Assembly (NCBI GenBank): GCA_041447175.1
Contig: CP166960.1
Span: 445,365 to 509,364 of the forward strand
Origin: Candidatus Bathyarchaeia archaeon
GTDB taxonomy: Archaea; Thermoproteota; Bathyarchaeia; Bathyarchaeales; Bathycorpusculaceae
Length of the DNA stretch: 64,000 nucleotides
Direction of reading: 5' to 3'
The stretch's first letter is position 1. Every line of letters starts with the position of its first letter. Shown one piece after another: positions 52,461 through 61,269 of the stretch. The notes beneath the pieces were generated by a model. That model did no database searches. It saw only the letters and a list, made by a program, of their open reading frames with translations, and had not been told where the DNA came from. The translations under genes were made by a program, and so were the position numbers.

Positions 52461-52949
52461 GTGCTTTTAACGTTGTCAATTATTATTGTTGCGACGGCGC
52501 TTATCGAAGCTGTAATTTTTTTGCGCGTCTACCGTTTTCCATTCATCTACGTTACTTTTCTTGGTTTAACTTTCCCCTTGTCTCATTGGATTGGCTGGGC
52601 AGGCGCCCTATACATCATCATCACAAGCCCAATTCAACCCATTGTGAAACGAAAAGCTCCACAGCGCTTCCGCACCTTTTTATCCGTCCACATGATTGGG
52701 AATTCTTTGGCGTTTCTGCTAGTTTCCATCCATTTTGCACAGCAAATAACCCGACCAGCATCAAATTATCCTGACCTCGGCACCGGCATAGCCCTCTACG
52801 TAGCAACAACCCTTCTGGTAGCAACAGGTATCGTTCTTTATGCTGGTATGACCAAAAAATACTCCAAATCACTGCGTTTTCTACACCCCGCCTTTGCCAT
52901 AGCATTTTACTTGATTATACTAGTTCACATCCTCAAAGGAATCCTCTGA
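52461..52949 (+). CDS. Membrane protein with intramembrane histidines
   Basis: 162 residues, start GTG, about five membrane helices. Histidines lie within or next to helices (FLSVHMIGNSLAFLL; LVSIHFAQQ; RFLHPAFAIAFY; IILVHILKG), a layout like b-type cytochromes. Haem binding is inferred from spacing only. No family was recognised. Confidence 0.65.
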   Translation: MLLTLSIIIVATALIEAVIFLRVYRFPFIYVTFLGLTFPLSHWIGWAGALYIIITSPIQPIVKRKAPQRFRTFLSVHMIGNSLAFLLVSIHFAQQITRPASNYPDLGTGIALYVATTLLVATGIVLYAGMTKKYSKSLRFLHPAFAIAFYLIILVHILKGIL

Positions 52950-53028
52950 GTTAGTTTAATGCTTCACAATGATAGCTTGGTCGCCATAAGTCCAGTGATG
53001 GTTATTGAACAAAAAGGAAACTGTGGCT

Positions 53029-53367
53029 TTATCCGAAAATAAAGCCCAAAATTAAGCCTATTATGAAACCGATACCCAGCGGAAGCATTCCAAAGAGCAG
53101 AATTGCTTCTTGAGCGGCAATTGGTCCGTATTGTTCTACTAGTCCGCTCAGAGTGCTTAGACTTAAGCCGAAGAAGCCAAAGTATGCGATGACTGTGACG
53201 ATTACGCCGGCTATGATTGCCCATTTGAGAACTTTTTTGATGAGGTAGCCCACGACTAAGCCAATGATTAACGGAATAGCCATGACTGCTATGGTTGGAA
53301 GCCCGCCCAATGAACCCGTGATGCGCCCTAAAAGGTCGCTGATTAAATCTAAGGGTAGAATCACCAT
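53029..53367 (-). CDS. Small membrane protein, FUN14-like appearance
   Basis: 112 residues with three hydrophobic Gly-rich helices (VMAIPLIIGLVVGYLIKKVL; WAIIAGVIVTVIAYFGFFGL; LLFGMLPLGIGFIIGLILGF). AGGTGA lies 10 nt before ATG 53367. The pattern (GYLIKKVLKWAIIAG, then a final Gly-rich helix) is reminiscent of FUN14-family proteins, but this is uncertain. Confidence 0.6.
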   Translation of the reverse strand: MVILPLDLISDLLGRITGSLGGLPTIAVMAIPLIIGLVVGYLIKKVLKWAIIAGVIVTVIAYFGFFGLSLSTLSGLVEQYGPIAAQEAILLFGMLPLGIGFIIGLILGFIFG

Positions 53368-53528
53368 TTTACAGAATTCACCTCGCCTGAAACCACATCA
53401 TGCTGCGTTTGTGAACTCTATTGGACTCCGTGAGACTTATGCTTTGCCGTAAAACTAAAGTGCGTTTAGGCGTCAAAGGAAAACCCCAAAATATCCCATC
53501 AACGTAACTTTTTGCAAAGGCGAAAATA

Positions 53529-55316
53529 ATGACCTCCAACCCCGAAATAACCTGGGAACTAACTGAACTCTTCCAAAACGAATCCGACCCAAAAATCAAC
53601 CAATCCATTGCCCAAGTTCAAGCTTTGGCAGACACATTTGAAAACATGTACCGCGGAAAAATCGCCCAACTAACCCCAAATGCCCTGCTGCAATGCCTGC
53701 GGGAGCTGGAAACCTTCGAAGAAAAAATCGGCAACATCTCCCTTTACGCCAGCCTTGCCTTCTCCGCCAACATGACCCTGCCGCAGACGCAGGCACTCTA
53801 CGACCGAATCAACAAGCTGGAAGCCCAGCTAAGCAAGCAGCTGGCGTTTTTCTCGCTGGAGCTGGGTGCGCTGGTGAAAGACAAACCCATAGTCGTGGCT
53901 GAATCGGCTTTGTCGGATTATCGGCACATGCTGGAGCGTGTCCAACGCCGCGTAAAACACCAACTCAGCGAGGTGGAGGAGCAGCTTATCATCGATAAAG
54001 ACCAGTTTGGGGTGCAGGCATGGCAGGAACTGCAGAGCAAGTGGCTTAGCACCCGCACTTTTACTGTTACAGTAACAGGCAAAGAAAAAAGCCTCAGCTA
54101 CGGGGAAGCCAACGGGCTGCTCCCCCACCCCGACAGAGCAACACGGGAGTCCGCTAACCGCGCCATCTATGGGTTGCTGGGTAAAGACGGCGAAATTTTT
54201 GCTTCTGCCCTGCGCAGCATTTGTAACGACTGGGTTGTCATGTCACAGCGCCGCAAGTACACCTCGCCCATGGAGTCCAGCTTACTAAGCAACGACACCC
54301 AGCAACAAATCATAGACAACCTGCTCAGCGCAGTGGAAGCCAACGTTGGCATGTTTCGCCGCTACCTCACGCTGAAAGCCCAACTTATGAGGTTGCCTGT
54401 GCTGGGCAACCACGACATCGTTGCTCCACTAACTGACTTGCCTGAACAGAAATTCACCTTTGAAGAAGCCAAAGACAAAGTTATCCGAGCCTATAACCGC
54501 TTCAGCCCAAAATACGCCACTGCGGTTAAAGAAATGTTTGAGAAACGCCGCATTGATGCTTCACCGCGGTTTGGCAAACGTAACGGCGCGTTTTGTGCAG
54601 GATACTACACGGGCAAATCCGCCTTCATACTGCAAAGCTTCACTGGCTCACTGGGCGACGTGTTCACATTAGCCCACGAATTGGGGCACGCCACCCACGA
54701 CTACTACGCCTCACTCAGCCAGCCCCTCATGAACACCAGCATCCCCTCAATTGTGGCGGAAACCGCCTCCATATTTGGGGAACTGCTGCTGACAGACCTG
54801 CTTTTGGACGAAGCCAAATCTGACGCGGACCGCAAAGCCGTGCTCTGCTTGGTTCTGGATGAGGCAGGGCAGACGACTTTTCAAGTGACGGCGCGGGTTT
54901 GGTTTGAGCAGGCACTTTACGCCTCCATTGAACACGGGGAATACCTTGATTACTCCACCATCTGCCGCCACTGGACCACCGCCCGAAACCGCATCTTCGG
55001 CGACGCAGTCACATGGCTGCCTGAAATGGACGCGGAGTGGACCATGAAGCCCCACTACTACATGTCCAATTACCGCTTCTACAACTACCCCTACACCTAC
55101 GCCCAAATGTTCGTCTTCGCCCTGTACGAGCGGTACCTGCAAGAAGGCGGCGTATTTGTGCCCAAACTGGAAACAGCGTTGTCAGCAGGCAGCAGCGTTT
55201 CTCCGCTGGAAATCGGAAAAATTTTGGGCTTAGACGTTGCGGACGAGGGGTTTTGGCAGCTGGGTTTGGGCAGGTTTGGGCATTTTGTGGCTGAACTGGA
55301 AAAAACCCTAACCTAA
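53529..55316 (+). CDS. pepF: Oligoendopeptidase F (M3 family)
   Basis: 595-residue cytosolic zinc oligopeptidase. The zinc site HELGHATHDY and the downstream Glu in SIVAETASIFGELL are intact. The C-terminal motif PHYYMSNYRFYNYPYTYAQ is typical of M3B enzymes. Preceded by AAGGCGAAAATA. The stop overlaps the convergent flavodiiron stop. Confidence 0.93.
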   Translation: MTSNPEITWELTELFQNESDPKINQSIAQVQALADTFENMYRGKIAQLTPNALLQCLRELETFEEKIGNISLYASLAFSANMTLPQTQALYDRINKLEAQLSKQLAFFSLELGALVKDKPIVVAESALSDYRHMLERVQRRVKHQLSEVEEQLIIDKDQFGVQAWQELQSKWLSTRTFTVTVTGKEKSLSYGEANGLLPHPDRATRESANRAIYGLLGKDGEIFASALRSICNDWVVMSQRRKYTSPMESSLLSNDTQQQIIDNLLSAVEANVGMFRRYLTLKAQLMRLPVLGNHDIVAPLTDLPEQKFTFEEAKDKVIRAYNRFSPKYATAVKEMFEKRRIDASPRFGKRNGAFCAGYYTGKSAFILQSFTGSLGDVFTLAHELGHATHDYYASLSQPLMNTSIPSIVAETASIFGELLLTDLLLDEAKSDADRKAVLCLVLDEAGQTTFQVTARVWFEQALYASIEHGEYLDYSTICRHWTTARNRIFGDAVTWLPEMDAEWTMKPHYYMSNYRFYNYPYTYAQMFVFALYERYLQEGGVFVPKLETALSAGSSVSPLEIGKILGLDVADEGFWQLGLGRFGHFVAELEKTLT

Positions 55317-56548
55317 ACCGCGCTGGTCTTGGCAAACGCCCGCTCCGCAAGTGCCCTGCCAAGCTCCCTAACTTTTTCTAAATCCGCCTCGGTGGGGCTG
55401 CCGTAAACGGGAAGCGGTTTGCCGACCACTTCAAAGCCCAACTCCGCCAGTTCTGAGGCGAGTTTTCTGGTGGCTTCGCCGCTCCACCCAAAACTCCCAA
55501 ACACGCTGGCGCAGCGGTCGGAGAACTTTTTCACCCGCAGCAAATTCACAAAATCCGCCACTTTCGGAAAAACCTCATGTTCATACGTTGGAGAAGCCAC
55601 CACAATGGCGGGCGACTCAACCAGTGCAGTTAACGCATCAACGGGGTCTGCCTCCGAAAGATTAAAGCTTACAACGCTGCCGCCTGCCTCAGCTACGCCT
55701 TTTCCGAGGGCGCTTAGGCATTTTGCGGTTAAGCCGTACATGCTGCCGTAAGCGGCAACCACGGTTTTCTTGTAGCTACCCTTGCTCCACGCAGTCCACT
55801 GCCGAAGAGTCTGCTTTGCGCCTGTAGTGTAAACGGGTCCGTGGCTGGGCGCCAAAAACTCAAACTCCAACCCCATCCGCTCAAACTTCTCCACCGCCTT
55901 AACAACCCAATCCCGCTGCCCATTAAAAACAGAAGCAAAATACTTCTGTGAACAACCGCAGACATTCTGCGCAGCCACATTCATGTCCGACTCCAAAATG
56001 GCGCCGTCAGGCAACTTCTTAAACGAGCCAAACGCGTCACAACAAAACAGCACCTTATCCTCGGGTAGGTAGGTGCTCATGGTTTCGGGCCAATGCAGCC
56101 ACGGCGTCTGCAAAAACCGCAGGGTTTTGTTTCCCAGCGAAATCTCCACATCATCGCCCTTCACCAGTTCAGCGGTAGGGTTGGTGCCGTAGAATTTTCT
56201 GAATATGGTTTGGGCAATGGGGGTGAAGACGAGTTTAATGTTGGGGGCTTTTTTGAGAAGTTGGGGGATGGCGCCTGTGTGGTCGGGCTCCATGTGGTTA
56301 ACGACGAGGTAGTCGAGTTTGGAGATGTCAGTTAGCTGGCTGATTTTATCAAAGTGCTCCTCCGCTTTTTTCTCGTGGACGCAGTCGATGAGCGCGGTTT
56401 TCTCGGAGCCTTGGACGAGGTAGGAGTTGTAGGAGACGCCTTCGGGGATGCTCCAGAGCCCTTCAAAGAGGGGGGTTTGGGTGTCGTTGACGCCTACCCA
56501 GTGGACGTCGGCGGTGAGGGGGAGGGGTTTGGGGTTTGCCTTTGACAT
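55313..56548 (-). CDS. fprA: Flavodiiron protein (O2/NO reductase, FprA-type)
   Basis: 411 residues. Metallo-beta-lactamase-like diiron domain with NHMEPDHTGAIP, the TPWLHWPETM and CCDAFGSF ligands, and APSHGPVY. A flavodoxin domain follows (VVAAYGSMYGLTAKCLSALG). Reduces oxygen or nitric oxide, commonly with F420H2 or rubredoxin as donor in archaea, indicating an anaerobe with oxidative-stress defence. ATG 56548 has GAGG at 8 nt. Confidence 0.93.
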   Translation of the reverse strand: MSKANPKPLPLTADVHWVGVNDTQTPLFEGLWSIPEGVSYNSYLVQGSEKTALIDCVHEKKAEEHFDKISQLTDISKLDYLVVNHMEPDHTGAIPQLLKKAPNIKLVFTPIAQTIFRKFYGTNPTAELVKGDDVEISLGNKTLRFLQTPWLHWPETMSTYLPEDKVLFCCDAFGSFKKLPDGAILESDMNVAAQNVCGCSQKYFASVFNGQRDWVVKAVEKFERMGLEFEFLAPSHGPVYTTGAKQTLRQWTAWSKGSYKKTVVAAYGSMYGLTAKCLSALGKGVAEAGGSVVSFNLSEADPVDALTALVESPAIVVASPTYEHEVFPKVADFVNLLRVKKFSDRCASVFGSFGWSGEATRKLASELAELGFEVVGKPLPVYGSPTEADLEKVRELGRALAERAFAKTSAV

Positions 56549-56677
56549 AACTTTAGCCTCGTGGAATCTTGTGTGTGTTGGTTGGCAGGTGATTTTAACC
56601 TTTGCACCCATACGCATTGCGGCAAATAGTTAATAAGACAGCAAACGGAAAGACTGTAGCCGAAAGACCAAACACGG

Positions 56678-56807
56678 GCTACGGTAACCAAGCTAGGTCA
56701 AAGGTGAAGGACTCAAGATCAACGTTTGGCCGGCAGGTCTGGCCCCAGACGGATGGGATATCCTTTCCCGCAGGGGTTCGCAGGTTCGAATCCTGCCCGT
56801 AGCACCA
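56678..56807 (+). tRNA. tRNA-Leu(CAA) with anticodon-loop intron and encoded CCA
   Basis: Acceptor GCTACGG (56678-56684) pairs with CCGTAGC (56797-56803). The D stem is ACC/GGT. Anticodon stem AAGGA/TCCTT encloses the loop CTCAAGA; the anticodon CAA is at 56714-56716. A ~42-nt intron lies at about 56718-56759, after position 37. The long variable arm (CCC-GCA-GGG) fits leucine. T arm GCAGG-TTCGAAT-CCTGC, discriminator A, and CCA encoded at 56805-56807. Its 3' end is the attachment site of the integrated element. Confidence 0.88.
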
Positions 56808-56808
56808 T
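56780..56808 (+). repeat. attL, 3' part of tRNA-Leu
   Basis: 29 bp, from the T stem (GCAGGTTCGAATCC...) through the encoded CCA plus one base. Identical to 62368-62396. Being inside the tRNA, it keeps that gene intact. Confidence 0.88.
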
Positions 56809-57706
56809 CACCGCAACCCATAGCACTTTACAAGAAATTTTAGACATAGCCATAAACATGAAAGTCAATGGAGCCGCCGAAAGCACAATCATGTGCACCG
56901 TAAGACGCTTAAAATTCCTAAACAAAAATACAAGTTTAGATATCCCACAAATCTGCAGAGAATACATAATCAATTACAATGCAACCAACGCTTACAAAGA
57001 AGGTTTAGCAACAGCATATAACCGCTACATCAAATACTACGACCTAAAATGGGAAATGCCCTATTTTCAAAAAGAAGAAAGACTACCAAACGTGCCAAGC
57101 ACAGAAGAAGCAAACACTATAATATCTTCATTTCAAAGAAAATGGGCAACAATATTTACCATTCTGAAGGAAACAGGATTAAGACCAATAGAGTTACACA
57201 GAACCACACTCAAAAACATAGATTTAGAAAAAGGCACAATTAACGCAAAAGCATGCAAAAGAGGCAATCCGCGAATCCTAAAACTAACCGACAATACATT
57301 AGCTTTACTTAAAACATACATTACAGAAACCACAAGTAAACAACTATTCCCAAGTTCAGGAGACCAATGCAGAGCATGGACAAAAGGCAGAAAACGCACA
57401 GCTAAAAAACTTAACCGACCTGAACTAACCAAATACAGACTATACGACCTAAGACACTATTTTGCAACAATGCTCTATGCAAAAACCAAAGACATACTCT
57501 TAGTCAAACAGCAATTAGGGCACAAACGAATCGAGCACACCCTAATTTACACGCACTTAATCAACTTCGCAAACGATGAATACATCTCAAGAACTGTACA
57601 ACTCGGAACACCAACAACACTAAAAGAAATATGCGAATTAGCCGAAGCAGGCTTCACAAAATTCACGGAGATAGATGGTTACCAGATATTCAGAAAATCT
57701 AAGTAA
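56780..57706 (+). CDS. int: Tyrosine recombinase (integrase), main part, int(C)
   Basis: About 308 codons of the integrase. The frame runs from the attachment site (GSNPARST) through an N-terminal SAM-like domain into the catalytic domain. Catalytic pattern: Arg in TGLRPIELHR, RLYDLRHYFATML (boxed R..H/R region), LGHKRIEHTLIYTH with the nucleophile Tyr. In the integrated state it has no proper start of its own: upstream the frame reads into the tRNA gene. The real 5' end is at 62323-62367 at the other end of the element, so a complete gene exists only in the excised circle. This is SSV-type partitioning. Confidence 0.88.
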   Translation, partial: AGSNPARSTITATHSTLQEILDIAINMKVNGAAESTIMCTVRRLKFLNKNTSLDIPQICREYIINYNATNAYKEGLATAYNRYIKYYDLKWEMPYFQKEERLPNVPSTEEANTIISSFQRKWATIFTILKETGLRPIELHRTTLKNIDLEKGTINAKACKRGNPRILKLTDNTLALLKTYITETTSKQLFPSSGDQCRAWTKGRKRTAKKLNRPELTKYRLYDLRHYFATMLYAKTKDILLVKQQLGHKRIEHTLIYTHLINFANDEYISRTVQLGTPTTLKEICELAEAGFTKFTEIDGYQIFRKSK

Positions 57707-57775
57707 ATCAATTTTTTAACCCAAAATACCTAAAGGCTATAAACTAATCAACACAAAAAAAGATAGGTTACAAAT

Positions 57776-58432
57776 ATGGTCAACAGAATTGATAGTAATC
57801 GCGTCAACAACGAATGTAAAAAAGGCGAAGCTGTATTTTACGAGACGCGTTTTCATGAATCAGTGGCAGATTCAACAGGACAGGAATTAAAAAAGAAATT
57901 TATAGAGTATTTTCAAGAAGTTTCAAAACTTGATGATGATAGACTTCTAGTATTAACAGCCGAGTTATTGATGGAAAACGCAATTGATAACTACCTATCT
58001 GCTCTAATGCCCAATTATAACGATGAGATAGGTAATAACGAGTTAATTGATATATACTCAAAAATTATGTTTGCTAAATCGTTAAGATTTTCACCCCCAA
58101 AACATTTCGCTGGAGCAGACACTATAAGAAAAATTAGAAATGCATTTGTCCATTATCTGGAAGTACGTAAATTTGAAGACTTAGACAGCGCAGCAGTAAA
58201 AACAAACAAGAATTTGTTAAAAAAAATGAAGGATAATTTGAGAGAATTTTTACCAAACAATACTAAACCTCAATCGCCTAGAGAAGACTTCAAATCGTTA
58301 GCACTCTATGTAATTTTAGGAATAAATAGTTATGCGATAAGTATTCGCTCAATAAACTTGCTAGTCCGAAGTGATAATTTCTTAACCATACTCTGGGCTT
58401 TTTTAGATAAACAGGAAAATAACGTAGAATAA
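57776..58432 (+). CDS. HEPN/MltR-like helical protein in integrated element
   Basis: 218 residues, mostly helical. The segment IRKIRNAFVHYLE carries an RNxxxH motif, and the region before it (IDIYSKIMFAKSLRFSPPKH) resembles MltR/DUF4145-type proteins. HEPN RNases use this motif for RNA cleavage, so a toxin, defence or regulator role is conceivable but unproven. No obvious antitoxin lies next to it. Confidence 0.6.
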   Translation: MVNRIDSNRVNNECKKGEAVFYETRFHESVADSTGQELKKKFIEYFQEVSKLDDDRLLVLTAELLMENAIDNYLSALMPNYNDEIGNNELIDIYSKIMFAKSLRFSPPKHFAGADTIRKIRNAFVHYLEVRKFEDLDSAAVKTNKNLLKKMKDNLREFLPNNTKPQSPREDFKSLALYVILGINSYAISIRSINLLVRSDNFLTILWAFLDKQENNVE

Positions 58433-58530
58433 ATATCCTCACTTCGCATAATAAACAAGGTTCCACTTGCGTCTCTACTCAATGGCACACGTAAGTAAAA
58501 AATACGCAAACAATGGACTGTTTACTTAAT

Positions 58531-58626
58531 CTTTTGACTTTTGAGGCGAGGCGTTGCTTCGCTTCCGCCTCGCCAAACGAACCGCGAAAGCCAAACGATA
58601 TGTCAAAAGCGAAAAAAGCCTCAAAA
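58531..58626. repeat. Nested inverted repeats between convergent element genes
   Basis: Three arm pairs: CTTTTGAC (58531-58538) with GTCAAAAG (58602-58609); TTTTGAGGC (58539-58547) with GCCTCAAAA (58618-58626); GGCGAGGCG (58545-58553) with CGCCTCGCC (58566-58574, 12-nt loop). The arms are partly exclusive, so alternative folds are possible. Could be a bidirectional terminator or a replication origin of the rolling-circle element. Confidence 0.6.
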
Positions 58627-58675
58627 AGTTATGCCCAATTGTAAAAAGTGGGAAAGAAACAACCGTATCAAACAG

Positions 58676-59032
58676 TTACCGTTGGCTATTCATGGGTTGT
58701 TGGAAAGGCAAAGCAGACGAGATTTTAACGTAGGGAATCAATGGAAGGTTAGGGTAACGCTTCTGAACATCAAGAACTTTCTCGGCAGCTTTACGAATCT
58801 TTTTGTAGTCACCAGCAGTAACAGACATGACCGTTAAGTCACCCTTCAAATCTACCACTTCAACCTCGTACAGTTTGCTTGGTTTACCATTATAAGAGCT
58901 GTCCACAGGCTTTGGACGCTTCAAGACAATGAAAACCAACTCATTCTTTGGAAGGAAATTCTTTTCACCCTCAAGCAAAGAACCGAACTCTTCAACACTC
59001 GCATCTAAATCTTTAGTATCTTTAACGCTCAT
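58676..59032 (-). CDS. Small element protein, unknown
   Basis: 118 residues. The central part (ELVFIVLKRPKPVDSSYNGK; LYEVEVVDLKGDLTVMSVTA) is beta-rich and might be an OB-like fold. Last of three genes in the Rep operon; its ATG directly follows the upstream stop, with GAGGGGGTGA as ribosome site. A role in replication or single-strand binding is only a guess. Confidence 0.65.
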   Translation of the reverse strand: MSVKDTKDLDASVEEFGSLLEGEKNFLPKNELVFIVLKRPKPVDSSYNGKPSKLYEVEVVDLKGDLTVMSVTAGDYKKIRKAAEKVLDVQKRYPNLPLIPYVKISSALPFQQPMNSQR

Positions 59033-59320
59033 TCAAATTTCACCCCCTCTCTCCGTACGGTAATTAGGTGAGCAAAATTCTACCTCGATTTCTAAATCAG
59101 CACAAAAATGAAACTCTAAGTAATCCTGATAACAAACAGGCAAAACAGCCTTAGAATAGTAGAACCTTTTTACGAAAAAAGTGTGCCTAAAAGCACCCTG
59201 CTTAAACGTCAACTCAAGAACAGGCGAATAAACATCATAATGAATAACCACTTCTAAATGAGGAAGCGAAAAGACTTTTTCGCCAAGACAATGAGCATTA
59301 GAGAGGGAACACTCATTCAT
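59033..59320 (-). CDS. Small element protein, unknown
   Basis: 95 residues, beta-rich, with five cysteines spread along its length (ECSLSNAHCLGEK; LPVCYQDYLEFHFCADLEIE). It overlaps rep by 8 bp (ATGAATGA) and precedes the 118-residue gene without a gap, so all three are one transcript. No family was recognised. Confidence 0.62.
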   Translation of the reverse strand: MNECSLSNAHCLGEKVFSLPHLEVVIHYDVYSPVLELTFKQGAFRHTFFVKRFYYSKAVLPVCYQDYLEFHFCADLEIEVEFCSPNYRTERGGEI

Positions 59321-60269
59321 AGTGACCCCTCACTTTAGATGCTTCAATCCATTTTACAGAACCGTCGCTATCGTACAAGTCATCCTCATATTCCTCAACC
59401 CACCATTGAGCATCAAGTGGGTCACCTAAACCAACGTACTTAACGGGAACCAAATCGTGACCGCAAATAGGGCAAACATGCTTTTTCTTACGCTCCCCCG
59501 CTACAAGCTTATGCTTAGTGTAAGCACAGACTCCAACCCATGAGCCGACATGAGAACGAATCTTTCCGTGAATTATTGTAGCATGGTTAAGCTGATAGTA
59601 GGCAGTTCCAAAAACGGTTTTACGAGCACCTTTAACCTTGACGATATATCCATCCTTCAAGTTTAAGCGACGAGTAACACCCTCAAAGCCCGAACAGTTC
59701 CAGCAATCAAGCTTTGATTTTTTGCAGCCACGACAAGCACCATAACCGCCATCTAAGAAGCCTAAAAAATGGAAATGCGGCGCATAAAACCAACGAGCTA
59801 ATTCTCCTAAATAAGATTCATTAGCTCTATGGTAGCGTTGAGCATGAAAAATCATGAAGCCACCCATGAAGCCGCGGTCTTTAGCAGCTTTCAGAGCTTT
59901 TACCTTGAGCTTCTCATAGGGTAAACCATAGTCAGACTGTGGACATGAAACGATGATGTGTTCAGGGCAACCGAATTTTACATAGAACGGCTTAAACTGT
60001 TGCTCTACTCTATCTGCTTGCTTGATAGCCCAACGTCTAAAACAGACGGGACACTCAGGGCGGTCACAACTGTGATAAACACGCCTAATGAAAACCTTGC
60101 CAGAATGGTTAACGCCATCCAGAGTTATTAAACGGTGTAAATCCTCGCGCAAACAGCCGACATGACCCATGAATTGACCGCATTTATCATCCTTCTGTTT
60201 GCCGTCACCAACTCGACGATAACCGAATTTTTGCATAGAATCTATTTCAGGAACAGTCCTAACCGTCAA
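59313..60269 (-). CDS. rep: HUH-type rolling-circle replication initiator (Rep)
   Basis: 318 residues. An N-terminal zinc-finger-like region CDRPECPVCFRRWAIKQADR resembles haloarchaeal plasmid Reps. The HUH motif is in WFYAPHFHFLGFLDGG. A following CRGCKKSKLDCWNC is a second metal site. Putative tyrosine motif GTAYYQLNHATI. A C-terminal HVCPICGH zinc ribbon is also present. It should nick the double-strand origin and start rolling-circle replication of the excised element. Start TTG 60269; ATG 60236 is an alternative. Confidence 0.82.
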   Translation of the reverse strand: MTVRTVPEIDSMQKFGYRRVGDGKQKDDKCGQFMGHVGCLREDLHRLITLDGVNHSGKVFIRRVYHSCDRPECPVCFRRWAIKQADRVEQQFKPFYVKFGCPEHIIVSCPQSDYGLPYEKLKVKALKAAKDRGFMGGFMIFHAQRYHRANESYLGELARWFYAPHFHFLGFLDGGYGACRGCKKSKLDCWNCSGFEGVTRRLNLKDGYIVKVKGARKTVFGTAYYQLNHATIIHGKIRSHVGSWVGVCAYTKHKLVAGERKKKHVCPICGHDLVPVKYVGLGDPLDAQWWVEEYEDDLYDSDGSVKWIEASKVRGHYE

Positions 60270-60405
60270 TTGTCACACAACCCCCAACTCACCAAGCTTG
60301 AAACCGCTAACCAGATTAACCACCAAACAACAGTGACAAGAAACTATTATATACATAAAACGACACTATTACATAAAAAAATGAAACCTCTTATTGGTGA
60401 CTTTA

Positions 60406-61269
60406 ATGACCAATATTAAAACTTCAGACGAAGAAGAAATAAATTATATTACCTCAAAAAGCCCAATACGAGAACAAGCATTTTACACGATTATGAGACA
60501 ATCAGGGCTTTCTCCAAACATGATTAAACAACTGAAAATTAGCGACATAGACCTGACCACTGAGACGCCCTGTAAAATTAATCTTTATACGGTGGCATTC
60601 ATAGGTGAGGAAGCAAAAAAATACACAATCCAATACCTGAATAGTAGAAATAACAAAACCCCTGAAAGTCTTTTGTTTATTCTTCATAGCTCGGACAAAG
60701 AAATCAACACCAAAGATGTTAGCAGAAGTTTTAGACGATTAGCTGAAGAGTACGAAAAGACCAAAGTAATTAACTGTACGAAAAAGCTGAAACTATTTGA
60801 TTTAGTGAAGTTCTACAGAAGAAACGCCAAAATCTATTTGAAAGCACTAAAAGAAAACACTGGAAAAAGCGATGTTTTTTACAGAAAGCTATACGAAGAA
60901 AAAGCGCAACCTTTCTTAGAAATTGAAACCTTAACAATGCGAGAGATTGAAATTCAACAGCATAAAAAAGAGATAAAAGAACTCAATGAACGGCTTGAAA
61001 GAATAGAACAAGTAATTTTTCCCAAGACCCGAAGAATTACAAACGTTGCCGCAGAAGTCAAAAAAATCGAGAAATGGATAGAAAAGCATCCCGAAGAAGC
61101 TAAGGCAGATGAAGAATGGTACGATAGAAAAGTTAGAGAATCTGAGGAAGTTGAGAAGCTAATGAAGAAAGACCCATGGCATTATGCTTGTTATATTGTG
61201 CAGATGCATGATAAAATGAAAACTATTGAGTACATGCTTCAATCAAAATCTAAATCCAACGAAAAATGA
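60406..61269 (+). CDS. Degenerate tyrosine-recombinase-like protein with coiled-coil tail
   Basis: 287 residues. The N-terminal ~150 follow a tyrosine recombinase fold (REQAFYTIMRQSGLSPNMIK; KDVSRSFRRLAEEY; LKLFDLVKFYRRNAK), but the first catalytic Arg (normally GLRP) is Ser and the GH box is missing. A coiled coil follows (IQQHKKEIKELNERLERIEQ) with a helical C-terminus. Probably a catalytically dead DNA-binding protein. ATG 60406 has GGTGA at 5 nt; divergent from rep. Confidence 0.72.
   Translation: MTNIKTSDEEEINYITSKSPIREQAFYTIMRQSGLSPNMIKQLKISDIDLTTETPCKINLYTVAFIGEEAKKYTIQYLNSRNNKTPESLLFILHSSDKEINTKDVSRSFRRLAEEYEKTKVINCTKKLKLFDLVKFYRRNAKIYLKALKENTGKSDVFYRKLYEEKAQPFLEIETLTMREIEIQQHKKEIKELNERLERIEQVIFPKTRRITNVAAEVKKIEKWIEKHPEEAKADEEWYDRKVRESEEVEKLMKKDPWHYACYIVQMHDKMKTIEYMLQSKSKSNEK

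Noticed and set aside
56726-56779. Integrase start inside the tRNA-Leu intron
   Set aside because: The frame is open there by chance; the native 5' end is at 62323 before attR.
58541-58837. 98-codon plus-strand frame in the integrated element
   Set aside because: It overlaps the inverted repeats and the well-supported minus-strand gene 58676-59032, with no coding pattern.
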